From the NCBI GenBank assembly GCA_950295325.1, contig OX485809.1, positions 33,122,144-33,186,143 of the forward strand: a stretch of DNA of 64,000 bases. Direction: 5' to 3'. The number at the start of each line of letters is the position of its first letter. Position 1 is the stretch's first letter. Under the pieces are notes generated by a model. The model made no database searches. It was given only the letters and a program-made list of their open reading frames with translations, and was not told where the DNA came from. Below are positions 45,991 to 58,392 of the stretch, piece after piece. The position numbers were made by a program, and so were the translations under genes. Source of the DNA: Polytrichum commune (taxonomy: Eukaryota > Streptophyta > Polytrichopsida > Polytrichales > Polytrichaceae).

Positions 45991-48900
45991 CGCCATCCTA
46001 AATGCCTCTTCATGATTCCCATTTTGTTTGTGCACATGAACAACCATTCATAGTGCAAGAACCATTTATAGTTATTTACTATAATCTACTTATTTACAAT
46101 GTATATTATGGTTTATAGAACCCTTGAGAAATGATTGTCTTCCCATACAACCAAGTGGACATCTTTGACATCCTCAAATATCTTGTGTTCAATTCCTCCT
46201 GGCAGTCATGCTAGTGCTAACATATAACTATCTAAAGGCTTGAAGTTTTAGGTTGAGGTGACTCTTCCTATGCGTTCACCTAAACGCAATTCTCCAAACT
46301 CTAATCATAACATTTAGGCTTATTTACTGGGCAATCTTTTCTTTGGGCACATTCCCCGGACCACCATAAATTTTTCTTGGGCATTTGGAAAAGTTTCCAC
46401 CCTACCCATCTTGGCCCTATAAAAATTTTGTACATGGCTATTCATTCGTTTAATTTTAGGAAATTTTCCCACGTGGTTATAGGATACCCTACTACACGGG
46501 GAGGTTGCTCCCTCTTTAATTAATGCATACACGTGCGCTCGGGACCTATTTACCTTGCAGAAAAAGATTACAAGGTATGATATTTTTCAAAATAAAGGTA
46601 AATGCTTGTATTTTAATACACCCTATCAGTCATTATAAATTTTTGGTGGACTCATTTAAAAATACCCTATTTTATTTATATTACATTTTTTTTTTCTTGT
46701 ACCCCGAGTAACCAATTCTTCCAAGTAGACTATTGCAATTGGCAAGATAGATCCCCTATTTCCGTTTTGAACTGCTCTCTTCATCAAGTCGATTGGCTGC
46801 CTACAAATGCCCCATTTGTTGCCCACCTTCATCCTCATTTTTTGCACCTTTCTTATATAAAACATGCCATTGGTTAGTCCTAAATTGATAGTAACAGGCC
46901 CAACCCTAGTTTTTTTTTCCACTTGCCCTCACCATAGATGCAGAACCTCACATGTCTTTAAAATAGACACCAACATCAGACCCTAGACCTAGCAGCATAG
47001 ATGTGGAGGATGATGATGTAGCAAGGTAGTCATCAGAGTTATTGAAATAAATAGAATTCTTCATGCGAGTTAGCCTATCCTTGGATAGATATGGATTTCC
47101 ATTTAACTGGCTAACTAGCGTGGACTTGTAAATGGAATGACCCTAGAATGTGACTACTGGGAGAACTTTGGAAGACGGTGGACTACTGGAAACTTTTTGC
47201 TCCTACTCGCTGAGTAGCTCCACAAACACTTGTTGAGTCTCCATCAACACGCTTCTTTATAAGCAGAAAGATTAATTTACTTGCACAAGATCAAACAATT
47301 TCCTCTTTGCACTAAATCTTGCACTTGCATCACATATTATTTTTCTTGTTTGCACATGTTCTAGCAATGGATAATTCAATAAGACAAATTTGTATAACTC
47401 AAGGCCTATGTACGTGCTTGCTTTAAGTTGCTATCAACTAGTGTGGGTAAGCATGTGAAGATCAATCAAACACCACAAAGGATAAAAGAAACCTTATACT
47501 TTGAGCAGTCAAACTAAAAGGCAAACAATGTGAGTCCTACTTAAACTTCGAGGCTCTATTTGATCAAACCCTACCCTAGACCCAATCTCACACCCAACAT
47601 ATTGAAACCGAAGGATGATGTTCAAGCACCTTAACATACGACGATTTCACAACCCCACTGCACCTATACCTAAATCCTAAACCTTGATCTATGCCGCAAT
47701 GAATTCTACTAACCCTCAACACAAAAGAATCCACTCTACTTATTGGATCAACTCCCGTCGCTAAAGGCTTATTGCTGCTAACACGACAAGAGCAAACAAC
47801 GAGAGCACATGACGCCTCTCACCCTAGACTACCGAGACCCCTCCAACTTCACTATTTTTTTTTCATGTGCTACCCGGTGGCCAACGGTCTCAGGGCAGCC
47901 TGAAGAAAAAATGAGCACTTCTCTTTTCTTTTGGAAAGAAGATTGCAATTCAAATAAAGCGCCAAAATTTTCCCTTCCGACACGTGGGTAGAGACCATTA
48001 ACTCCACATTGGGACCGTTGGTTTAGTAACGTTCAAGCAAGCCAACATGCGAAGTCATCCGTTCAAGCATTTTCAGCAGAAAATCTTTTTTTTTCATCCA
48101 CTAGCACAAACCCTACCCTAGACGCGCTACCCCTAATAATTGTTTCCACGCTATTTTACATGTATTGACTAGATAAAAGAGGCCATTTTATGTGATGATA
48201 CTTTACATGTAAACATGTTTCATTATTTAAAAACCCCCTATATTATATGTACGTTTTTTTGCAGAATTTACCTACAATGAATATATTAGACCCTACTTTT
48301 TATCGCACGTTGTGTCTACGATTTTTGCCAGTGACCTCCCCATGCCCTACTACCACGAACATTTGGCCCATGTTTCAAGAATAGGCTCATTTTGTTCTAG
48401 TTGTTTCTTTTACTCAACATAACCATTCAAGCACCTTCCCCCTTCAGCCCTCTGATCAAAGGGACATGGCAAACCAAGGATTGTGCTATGGAGAAGACAT
48501 CATTTCCCCCTATGTCTAGATGTCACATGAGGCGCCAAATTGTTGGCCTTCTAGGGCTTTGCCATCTCGGATTCTTTCCAAGGGAAACAGGGGGTTTCGT
48601 TTCAAAACACCTACTTGCAAGAAGAGAAGAGAGGGGGGGGGGGGGGGGCAACAAAAACCCGCCCCTCCAAGTTCATTATTAAATTATTCATATTGGGTCA
48701 AACTTGTGTTAACCGGATTGAGTCTCTTACCCTTATTTCCAACTAATTTAAAAAATATATATATAGAAGCTTCAAGACTATACAATCTTTCCTTGCTGGG
48801 TTTTCACTGTCCCCTTTGAATAGGTATCATGAAACTCTACCTGTACAAAGGCCAACACGGAAGATACCAAATTGCTCCAACCAACAATGGTGTGGTTTCC

Positions 48901-49135
48901 TAAAACCTGTTGAGGGGATAATAGCAAAAACTAACCCCCTATTAGTTGATTTTTGGTTTATCCCGACTAAAGCTCCATAACATGAGTCACCACATACTAT
49001 GAGTTGGGTGGGCCACATAGTCCTAGGAGTATATTCACAACATCTTGCAAATTCTTGCACTCCATGCTACAATGTCAACGTGATAATGTAGGAAAACCCT
49101 TACTATGTTGAGTATTGTTATGTCACTATGCAACT
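45991..49135. other. Gene-free AT-rich stretch
   Basis: No gene or clear element. A run of 16 G lies near 48633-48648. Open frames of 60-99 codons here have no recognisable domains. Confidence 0.5.
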
Positions 49136-49338
49136 TTGTCTAATTAGTGTGGGTTACCATTTGAAGGTACGCATTGCTATAACAATTTACTGAGAGTGTC
49201 ATTCTTTACCCAAATAACATATATAGTAAGTATGCACACCAAAGAGTACGTTATAACTTAGTTGATAAAAAATGATAATGTCAGGAAAGAAAAGTTACAG
49301 CAACATGTACCTTTGAATGGCAGCCCATACTAACTAAA
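49136..49338. mobile_element. MITE, TCCTATTAGTGTGG family, eroded copy
   Basis: Left arm TGTCTAATTAGTGTGGGTTA with CATTTGAAGGTACG. Right arm complement AGTATGGGCTGCCATTC, then AAAGGTACATGTTGC. Related to 51451-51666, whose arms carry the same TTTGGAGTTACG and GCTATAAC blocks. Confidence 0.65.
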
Positions 49339-49394
49339 CAAAACACCATACACCAATGCACAGTCTTTGACTCCGATTCATAAGTTGACTTCAC

Positions 49395-49700
49395 TATAAA
49401 TAACACTCCCGGGGCTCTACAATACTAATCAACGTTTTCACCTCCCCGGGTCCGGCCGCCCTCCCTTTGCCCGCGGGGGCGGTAACTTATTAGATAGGCG
49501 TTGTGAACATTCACCCCAATTGCTCCAGCCAACAACCGATAACACAACTTAACTTCTTCCAACTTTTGCCGAGAGTCAAAAAGAGGAAGGCAGCACATGG
49601 CCGCCTTCGTTCCCAGATGATGACGTGGCAAGTGCAGCCAATGGGACTGCGCCACCTGGCCTGCCAGCGCAGACGGATGGGCCACCCTGCCGCCATGCAG
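49395..49700 (+). promoter_or_regulatory. TATA-like box before a GC-rich island
   Basis: TATAAATAA at 49395-49403 is followed at +35 by a GC-rich island (CCCGGGTCCGGCCGCCC, 49444 on), the densest CpG stretch near here. Open frames on both strands cross it (93 codons from 49503 on plus; 198 codons on minus), but neither resembles a known family and both run into the tandem array. It might be a promoter of an unknown transcript or the end of an element. Confidence 0.25.
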
Positions 49701-49769
49701 GTAGCTCATTCGCAACAAACAAAAATCATCAGAATCCCGCCAGAGCCTCCACACGCGGGACTCGAATGG

Positions 49770-50820
49770 TGTTGTTACATATAAGTGTGTGTCTTCCCCT
49801 GCTGGAGTACGACCATACTGCAGCAGCAGTGTCCAGGGAGATTTTGGGGCATAGTTGGTCAAATTCCCAGTGTTCCCAAGTCCAACAACTCTTACGATAT
49901 ACGTTATGATCCTCCGGTTTTTCTTTATCAACTGGAGGTATATTCTACAATAGATTCCTCTAAATCGATGTGTGGTTTTTTCTGAAGTCTTGATGATGAA
50001 CTTCGACCGGTCATTTCTCAAACTTGATCAACCGGCTCATCTGTAATGAGCGGTGTTACATATATGTTTCTTCCCTGCTGGAGTACGACCATACTGGCAC
50101 CACAGTGCCCGGGAAGTTTGTGGGCATTGTTAGTCGGTCAAGATCCGAGTGATTTTAAATCCAACCGGTTGCATGTTGACGTCTTCCGGTTTTGCTTGCT
50201 TTCCTTCATGTGAGGTATATTCCTCTATAGATTCTTCTCAAATGATCAGTAAATCTCCTGAAGTCTCCAACTTCAACCGCTTATTTCTCAAACTCAATTG
50301 GTTCATCTGCAACTAACCGTTGGATCTTCCCGGACATAGCTGCACCAGCGTCCAGGGAGATTTTGGAAATTAATCGGTCAAAGTTCCTAGTATTCCCAAG
50401 TCCAACCAGTTACACGTTGTGCTCTCCCGGTTTTTCTTAATTAATTGGAGGTATATTCCACACTAGATTCCTCTAAAACGACGCGTAATTTTTTCTGAAG
50501 TCCTGATGAACTTCAACCGGTCATTTCTCAAACTTGATCAACCGGCTCATCTGTAACGAGCGATGTTACATATACGTTTTCCCTGCTGAAGTATGACCAT
50601 ACTGCGAGATTTTGGAGCACAATCGGTCCAGGTCTCAGTGTTCCCAAGTCCAACTGTTGTGATACACGTTACGATCTTCCGGTTGGTTCTTTCATCAATT
50701 TGAGGTATATTCCACAGACGATTCCTCTAAAACGATGCGTAATTGTTCTGAAAGTCTTGATGAAAATCAACCGGTCGTTTCTGAAACTCGATCAACCGGC
50801 TCATCTGGAACGAGCGAGCG
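49770..50820 (+). repeat. Tandem array, four ~260-bp units
   Basis: Units start near 49770, 50051, 50320 and 50560. Shared order: GTGTTACATATA, CCCTGCTGGAGTACGACC, GTCCAGGGAGATTTTGG, TCGGTCAAG, TTCCCAAGTCCAACCAG, TTCCGGTTTTTCTT, GGAGGTATATTCCA, AGATTCCTCTAAAACGA, TTCTGAAGTC, TCAAACTTGATCAACCGG and CTCATCTGTAACGAGCG. The third unit lacks the GGAGTACGACC block. Dispersed single copies exist at 5465 and 55826. Confidence 0.85.
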
Positions 50821-51450
50821 GCCGATCCTCCCCCAATGAGTGGAACTGCATGACAAATGATCAGTTAATATTATATCCAGGTGAGTTTCTGAAGCCACCT
50901 GACGACTTACGGCCTTGAGTGTGGAAAAAGCAGGAGTGAATGAGAATGAGGATGCTTCATAGGAAAACACACTGCAGCAAAACTTGCAGCCCACTCTTCG
51001 CTGTAAAATAAACCAGCAATTTCCAGGGAAGGGAAAACCTCGTCAGGACAAGCGCCTAGCTAGTCTGATTTCTTAGGGTAATTTTAGAGGCACTTTACAA
51101 TTTGGAGTTACGTGGCGCTATCATAATCCTCCAGGACACACATTATTTTATCAGACATGAATTTACTTTAAGTAGTATGAGTAATAAATAGTATCATGTA
51201 CTTCACGTGGTTGAAATTGACATTTTAGGTAGAAAGTTATAGCACTATAGTAAGCTATAGCAATTAGTAAGTGACAGTACATACTACACTATATATTTAT
51301 TTAGTGTCATATGGTTTTTTTTTTTTTTGTCGATGTGGTAACATAATTTGTTTTGGTGAGTTCGAAGAGGCTTCTTCTTCTTCTTCTTTTTAGTTGGTCC
51401 TACAGTCTCACTCATGAGGCATCTCCTAATAATAAGAAACTAAAGAGAGC
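50821..51450. other. Spacer with MITE relic
   Basis: No gene. 51095-51260 contains CAATTTGGAGTTACGTGGCG and the opposite arm GTTATAGCACTATAG, a worn copy of the element at 51451. A 12-T run and a (CTT)n tract lie at about 51318-51390. Confidence 0.5.
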
Positions 51451-51666
51451 TACAATAAATTGTCCTATTAGTGTGGATTAGCATTTGGAGTTACGTGTCG
51501 CTATGACTTTTTACGGAGAATATCTTTTTTTTATACCAAGTTCTATCATGTTCTTTGATGTTCGTATTTATGTAGCTTGAGTTTTTAAAAAGCATGTGCT
51601 CAATAGAAGGTTATAGCAACATGTAACTCCAAATGGTAACCCACGCTAATAGGACACTTTAGTGTA
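51451..51666. mobile_element. 216-bp MITE, TCCTATTAGTGTGG family, copy 2
   Basis: Ends TACAATAAATTGTCCTATTA and, from the right, TACACTAAAGTGTCCTATTA. About 45-bp arms include GCATTTGGAGTTACGTG. Same tips as 27873 and 61904 but a different interior. Confidence 0.75.
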
Positions 51667-54009
51667 GCTTTGAGAGTTTCTAGCACTTTGATATTTTGGG
51701 CTCCCAAAGTCTTTTGGTGTCACTAATTTCATAGCGTAAAGGAATTTAGTATCACCTCCACTAATTTCCCACTTGCACTATTAGCCCACCCTCACTAAAT
51801 GGGATAATCAGTATAGCTAGGTAGATAAATAGATAGAAATGTCATCTTTTTGTGGAATGAAGCATGAATGAAGAGCCTCTTCGCTCGCACAATGATTATT
51901 ATAAACAATTTAGATGTCTTGCTCTTTGAGACATGTTAGTGGCCACTCTTATGTAGGATGAAAACGCCAAGTGACTATATTAGAACATGTACATGGTATC
52001 CTTGAAGTTGTATGACTCCAAAATTAGCATCGAAACCTCAAATTAACCCAAAAGGTCACACTTGGGATGAATGATGAATCCCCAAACCTACCCGGGAGGA
52101 GGGGAATAAGTTTTTATTAGACTCCCAACTTTGTGTTGGTAAGATTGGTGGGGATATAATGGCTCAAACAACAAGATATCCAAGGTATGTGGGTGTTATT
52201 TGGTGCCCTTCTTACTTCATCATACCCCTAGACTTGATTGGTATGTGGTTCGATGAGGATCAAAGAGTAAACATCATATAGACACATGTTGAAAAAAAAT
52301 CATTATAAGGTTCTTGTAAATGTGGTTGTCATGCTCACTTCAACCATTCAATTTAACTTTTGGACACTCAATAATTTAAAGATTTGCTTAAATGTAGCCA
52401 TAAATATGGGCCACTTAACATACTCCGATTGCAAGATGGCTAGCCCATCACGATTTGCAAGTTTTGACCGAAGAATTTGGTGAAGGTGCTTAGCTATTGA
52501 ATTATTCCCTCCTAGTGGACCACACAAGCATTTCACTCATGTTCTAGGTGACGTTAATTGGTCAACAACCTTTCTTAAGAGTAGAACATGACATTTTCAT
52601 GTTCAACCCTTTCATTAAATGTTATAATCCAAAAACCCAAGGGATTTTTCATGCTCATTTCCCCCTCTGCAAAAAACTCACCTACCATGTTTGAAAATCC
52701 TATGGATATATCCCACTTTAGCCTAAAAACTTGTCTATGTAAATTTCACAACCAATATTTAGTGACAAACACTCAAAACGACCTATTCAAGCGGAAAGTT
52801 GAGAAAATCAACACCCAATTATTCCTCCCTTAGCATCCCCTTCCTCAATCCCCTTAACTTAGTGCCCTTTGATGGCCCAAGTACCGTAAGGTAGGCAATA
52901 CCACTCTTCTTTGTCCATACACTTCGCACACCCTACTCTAGTTGTTGGTGAATGGGGTCTTTCATGTTGTTGCAAAAATCATAGCATTATTCAGCTGTGG
53001 CTATCAACCGTTCCATTCTAATAATATCAGTGATAGTGCTTCACCCGAGTTTATCATGTCGAATTTGCTAGTAAGAGACAATGAACATGATTTAGTTCTC
53101 AATAAAACCTAGTAGCTTATTCCCGACCCCACCCAACGCATAGTACTACACCGTTAACAATATTTAATGTCACATGCATAACAGTGCCACTTACACTATT
53201 GTGAGGTGTATCCTAGGTTACACTAACGATCAACAGCTTCACCATAAGCGTCATCTCATGACACTTGGCATTCAAGTGCGCTCACTAATATCTTGGCATG
53301 AGTATGCTCAATAATGTTACGAGATGGATGTTTATGTTCCACAATGGTTTACAAGTTGACCAACGTGTACACAAATGACACTTGCCATTAGTACGCTCGA
53401 AAATACCTCCCCCTTGCACACTAAAACGCAAAGTTCTCATCGAAAACATCCCAACATGCTACTCTAGATGTCATAACGTAAACATTTTTTCACTTAAAGA
53501 AGTTACTTATGTTGACGAATGAAATCATATCAACAGTTTAACGGGCGTGACACTTTGAGACCTCTAGAGCATCTAGTTTAGGCCCTTCTCAAATAGTGTA
53601 CGTGACACTAAATTCCATAAACGGTGTAGCTGGATGATGGTACGATCACCTACTGTATCATTCTGTATATTTTCTTTTCATTTCTTTTCTCAGGTACGGT
53701 AGAGGAATGAAGTATCTACAGTATACACAATTAGGTGGACAGTCTAAGGCAAAGCTTACTATAACATTCGAGAAGGCCAAGAGGCCTGTGCGTTTTTATA
53801 GTTTATTATCCTAGTTTAAAATGGCTTAATAAGTCTCACATTCCAAAGCCTTCACTTGGCATGGCCTCGCAATAAGTTAGGCCTTGCTTCTTTGGCTTAT
53901 GTGGAGAAGATCACTACAGGAAGTAGAGAAAACTAAGTCGCAAAGTGCAAATGATTGTGCTGGGAGGTTGTCGAGAAAGAGAATTCATTTTGCACACGTC
54001 CCAGTCTAC
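51667..54009. other. Gene-free stretch
   Basis: Contains a copy of the dispersed GGACACCTATATTTGAG repeat (about 52200-52330, plus). Nothing else recognised. Confidence 0.5.
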
Positions 54010-54403
54010 TACACTGAATGATATATGATAGTTTAGTGTCGCCGGTTTTAGTTGTCTTGCTCAACACTAACTGCAAACCACAGTAGAGTGTCACCAACAC
54101 TAAATGTTAATCCACCATTATTTGTCGTTCCTTGTATATTTATTGGGGGGATTATAGATTTACAGTGAGTGTTGCAATTACTGTCACTTACCAAGCAATT
54201 TTTCATCCAAATTTCAAATCAACCATGACAATGTTTCATCACAAGTTGCTGACGAGAGAGAGAAGGTAGGGTTTTGGCCAACGGATGAACTCATCCATTG
54301 TTCATGACAATATTTGTTCACTTGCTCAATAAGAAGTGTCATCCGAAAAGTTACCATAGTGACATAAATTACCATATGACACTAAAATACCATATTTAGT
54401 GTA
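54010..54403. mobile_element. 394-bp MITE with CACTA-like palindromic ends, copy 2
   Basis: Starts TACACTGAATGATATATGAT and ends ACCATATTTAGTGTA. Aligns with 27354-27710 end to end; extra bases lie around TACAGTGAGTGTTGC and AGAGAGAGAAGG. Confidence 0.85.
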
Positions 54404-55825
54404 GCACGGAAGTTAGTGGAGTCTTTCTTGAAGACACCATATTTAGTAATCACTGAATGTTTAGTAATTAGATGTGGGCCACACTATTTTGGTAGCATCC
54501 AACAATAATTTCAAAGATTCAAAGTTGTGTGGACTATGACACCAACCTTCCAAGCCATGCAACTAATTTAAGGTTTCCCTATGCCCACTTTAATGAACAA
54601 GTTGTACGTCTCCAATTTGACATTGTGTAGATTCTCATGCTGCAGTCTTGAGCGTTGTTAGGTAAGCTACATTGGCCTCGAGTGTTAACTTTTCTTAATC
54701 GGACACCTATATTTGAGTGGTATATGTACTAGAATTGTAGTTAGGAATTTATAGCAACAAGACATGTGTTACAATGAGATTGGACTGTATGTGTGCATGA
54801 AATTCATTAACTTGCAGATTAAATCGTGTTAGCACAAATGTAACGGGCCTATGTGACCACTTAAAACAAACCAATCCAATGGTCAAAATTGTACGTGTAG
54901 TTATCTCTGAGTCCTTACTTGCAACTCTCAAGCGGTACGATGGCTTGATTTTGGAGTTTTTTTGGTCTTGGGCTAATGTAAACCCACCCTAAGTGTTGAT
55001 CAATAAGTTCAAAAATGACTAGAATATAGTAGAGTATCGGGGTAGAGTCCATGCATTTCACTTGGATTGAATAGGTATTGTCACTTTTTGAATATGTTGA
55101 CAAGGACTTATCGAGGAGGAGGTTTATAGTCTTTTCCCAAAATGTCGCCCTATAAGGCGGCCACGTCACTTGCTAGGGTTAGGGTTTTTTTTTTATATTT
55201 CCATACATGTAGATGGGTCTTTAATGGTTGATTTTATTTGTATGTTAGTCCATATCTATTGAACATGTATTTGGTACAAGATAATTAGTAGATCCAAATT
55301 GGCCATGCCATATTCATATCCTCATTTCCTTTGTATGAATGTCTTCATTCTATTGATCAATATGAGTCCCTCCTAATTCAAATGTAGATTATTGAATCCA
55401 TAATAGTTGATAAGTTTTTAGCAAGTAGTCCAATCTTTGTTGAATAATATTTTTCCAGGTGCTCATTCATAGATCCACACCTTACCACACTCCACTCAGA
55501 TATTAGTGTCCCCATTAAGATGGATAACCAAACTAGGCTGACTAACATCAATCTTTGGAAGTCATATATGCAACACAAGTCTAAGTTAAGCTAAAGTTCG
55601 TCTAATTAGTGCAAACTTTGTGACATTTTCTCTAACCAGAAGTAGGCTAGCTTATATTAATCTCTAGAAGTCATACATGCAACACAAGTCTAAGTTAATC
55701 TAAAGTTAGCCTAATTAGTGCACACTTTGTGACATTTTCTCTCTATGCAGCCCTTTTGGATCAAACATTGGATGAGGTCAAAATTTGACCTACCCCATAT
55801 CCAGGGTATAATTCCACCCTCAAAG
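54404..55825. other. Gene-free stretch with dispersed repeat pieces
   Basis: Copies of the GGACACCTATATTTGAG repeat at about 54690-54800 (plus) and 55435-55545 (minus). At 55575-55610 and 55685-55735 a 35-base block (AACACAAGTCTAAGTTAAGC) is duplicated directly. Confidence 0.55.
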
Positions 55826-55995
55826 TAGGTGTTCAGGGAGATTTTTGGACATAATCGGTCAAGATCCTAGTGTTACGAAGTCCAACCAGTTGCATGTTGA
55901 CTTGATATGTTTTTGGTTTCTCCTTATTATTTGGAAGTATATTCTATAGATTCCTCCAAAATGATTGGTATTGGTTATTACTAAAACTATTGGTG
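55826..55995 (+). repeat. Dispersed copy of the 49.8-kb array unit
   Basis: GTTCAGGGAGATTTTTGGAC, ATCGGTCAAGATCCTAGTG, GAAGTCCAACCAGTTGCATG, GAAGTATATTCTATAGATTC, then CTCCAAAATGATTGGT. Closest to the array units in the middle section. Confidence 0.75.
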
Positions 55996-58392
55996 TTGGC
56001 TATTCATGCACATGATTCTCTCTTCAGTTAAACCCAAATGGACTCCTCTACCCCATGGCAGATCCACCAATTCAACCAGGCCTTCAACACATTCCTCATA
56101 TCACATCATTCAAGATTAACCCTAGGTTGCAAGATCAATCTCTGTAGCTGCAATCCATCAATCAATCGCAAAATTCAAGAGATTATTACCCAATCATATG
56201 AATCATCAGCAATTATCACTACCCCAACCAACTTTGAATCTAAACCTAATATGGGAGGAGAGAAGTCCTTATAATCTAAACCCTTAACCCAACTCAATTT
56301 TCTTCAAATACCAAACACCACCTCACCACCAACACGCTAACCTGAAATTGTCCCCACCAAAGATTTTAGCACCTGCCGCTAGACTCTTCCAATACACATG
56401 AACGAATTCCCCTAACCCCACCAACAAGTTTCTAAATTAACAAAACCTCTACCCTTCGAACACCTTCACCGACTCTCACCTATCAATTAGTATAAATAAG
56501 CCACCTCCATGCAACCTCCGCCCATTGTTCAATCAAAACTTGGGAAGAAATTTGTAATAACTACTTATGCCTGCTAACCCACCAATGATCATGATTCATG
56601 TTCTTCTTTTGATTTATTTTGTACTTGGAGCAACTTCCAGATCCCAAAGCATATCCTTTATTGCACGTCCCACCACTTATGCACATTAATTACCTCTATT
56701 CTAAGACAAATTGGGCTAAAAAAAAAGTCATTTTATGAGTTTCATAGCCTTAATATGGGCGTAAATATACACTAGAAAGTTTGGTAAGGGAAATGCGTCG
56801 TATAATCGAGGTGTCGTGTACCGAGTCTCGTATTATTGAGGTAAGACTGTACTTACTATTGGTACCTAGCTTACCTTGAAACTTTGCACGAAATATCTCA
56901 AATAGCAAATCTGCACAAATTGAAGAAACATTTTCTAATTTGCATTCCGTAACACCCGAATAGGTACATATGTTCGAAGGACTCGAGGTGAATTGCTCAA
57001 GTCATCAAGGGATCAAGTATCAAGTACAATGATACGAAATATGAAACCCAAAACCTACACTAAGGTATCATGGGCACGTCCATCTCCATTGACATTTATG
57101 TCCACTGGATTGGCTTGAGAATTATCTCACTTGCTTAACAATTGTGAATCACAAAGATGGTCATTTCAAGTTTCTTCATAGAGTGGAGAGCCAAAAAATA
57201 TGAGGTTAGGGTGATTTTTTCTTTTTTTTCTTTTTCTATTCCTTTAAGTAATTTCACACGCCCTCCCAAATTTATTGACTGGTGAACCTGAAGTGGTGTC
57301 TATAAATTGAACATATAATCCAATCTCATTGTAACATGTGTCATGTCTGTATTCATTCTTGACTACAACATTACCATATACCACTCAAATATAGGCGTCC
57401 TATTAAGTATAGTGACCACAGAAGGCGCAAGCCCCCATACCTTACTACTTATCTCAACAAGATTTCGCTTTTAAGTGTAATTCGAAATACATATATTACT
57501 AGAATCAACAGTTACTGTATAACAACACTTCCAACCCTGCACTTTTATGAGATATTATGCATGAAACTTATCCAAGTGTGGTGCAAGGTCAAATCTGATT
57601 TCTGCATTATCATGATAAATATCTAGACTGTAGCCTTTTTCCAATGATGACAAAGCTATTGATTGCAAGTATTGCTACAATCTATTTCCTGGAAGCAATG
57701 CATCAGGCTTTGAAACTATTAATGGCAATTTAAATCATCTCCCTCGCTCAAAAACAAGCCCGCCCTAGACAAGTTGAACATCTATCTGTTATAGAATAGA
57801 ATGGCCCTTCGCGGATGAGAATCTGGTGTCAGAAAAAAAGACCCTATATCCTGAGAAAAACCTATAAATTTGGAGCAGAATGGAGCCACTCAGACATGCA
57901 CATTGTGTATACTACTTGATAATGCATGTGAATCACATCTTACATTATGTTGTGCACAAACAAACTCATTTTATGGCACTTTGTACACTGAAAAATCCCA
58001 ACAATATACATCAACTTGTGGAATCAGCTTAAGATCTTCAAGCTTCATGCCCCAGAACCCTGCAATTCCGTAATAACAGTTACTTTAGGAGATTTTTGAA
58101 TCAACCTGATTGAGAATATAATCTAACCTCAATCCAAGATGCCTTTCTGTCCAGCTACGAGAAGAATTTACAAGGTACCTATAAATATCAAGAAAAGATA
58201 AACTAGTTCCCACCACCTTACATTAAGCTCCCTTGGGGGCGGGGAGGTGAAATACTTGTAAATGGCACAAGAGGGACCCAAGCAGGAAAGCCAAAGGGGA
58301 CCCCAACTTTTTGATTACATAAAAGTCTTGAGTATGGTCAAAGTAACAAAAATCTTCTCCAAATACATGCCCACTCTTGTTCAAAGTCTGGA
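55996..58392. other. Spacer downstream of D-2HGDH
   Basis: Contains a pogo-like element end at 56783-56851 and a minus copy of the GGACACCTATATTTGAG repeat at about 57305-57430. No gene recognised. Confidence 0.5.
56783..56851. mobile_element. Right-end fragment of a pogo/mariner-like element
   Basis: Read inward from 56851: TACAGTCTTACCTCAATAAT, then ACGAGAC and ACGACACCTCGATTATACGA, matching the element at 19767-20550. Only one end was found. Confidence 0.6.

Noticed and set aside
49425-50021. 198-codon open frame on the minus strand
   Set aside because: It runs through the first unit of the tandem array and the GC-rich island and has no recognisable domain. Open length there is explained by base composition.
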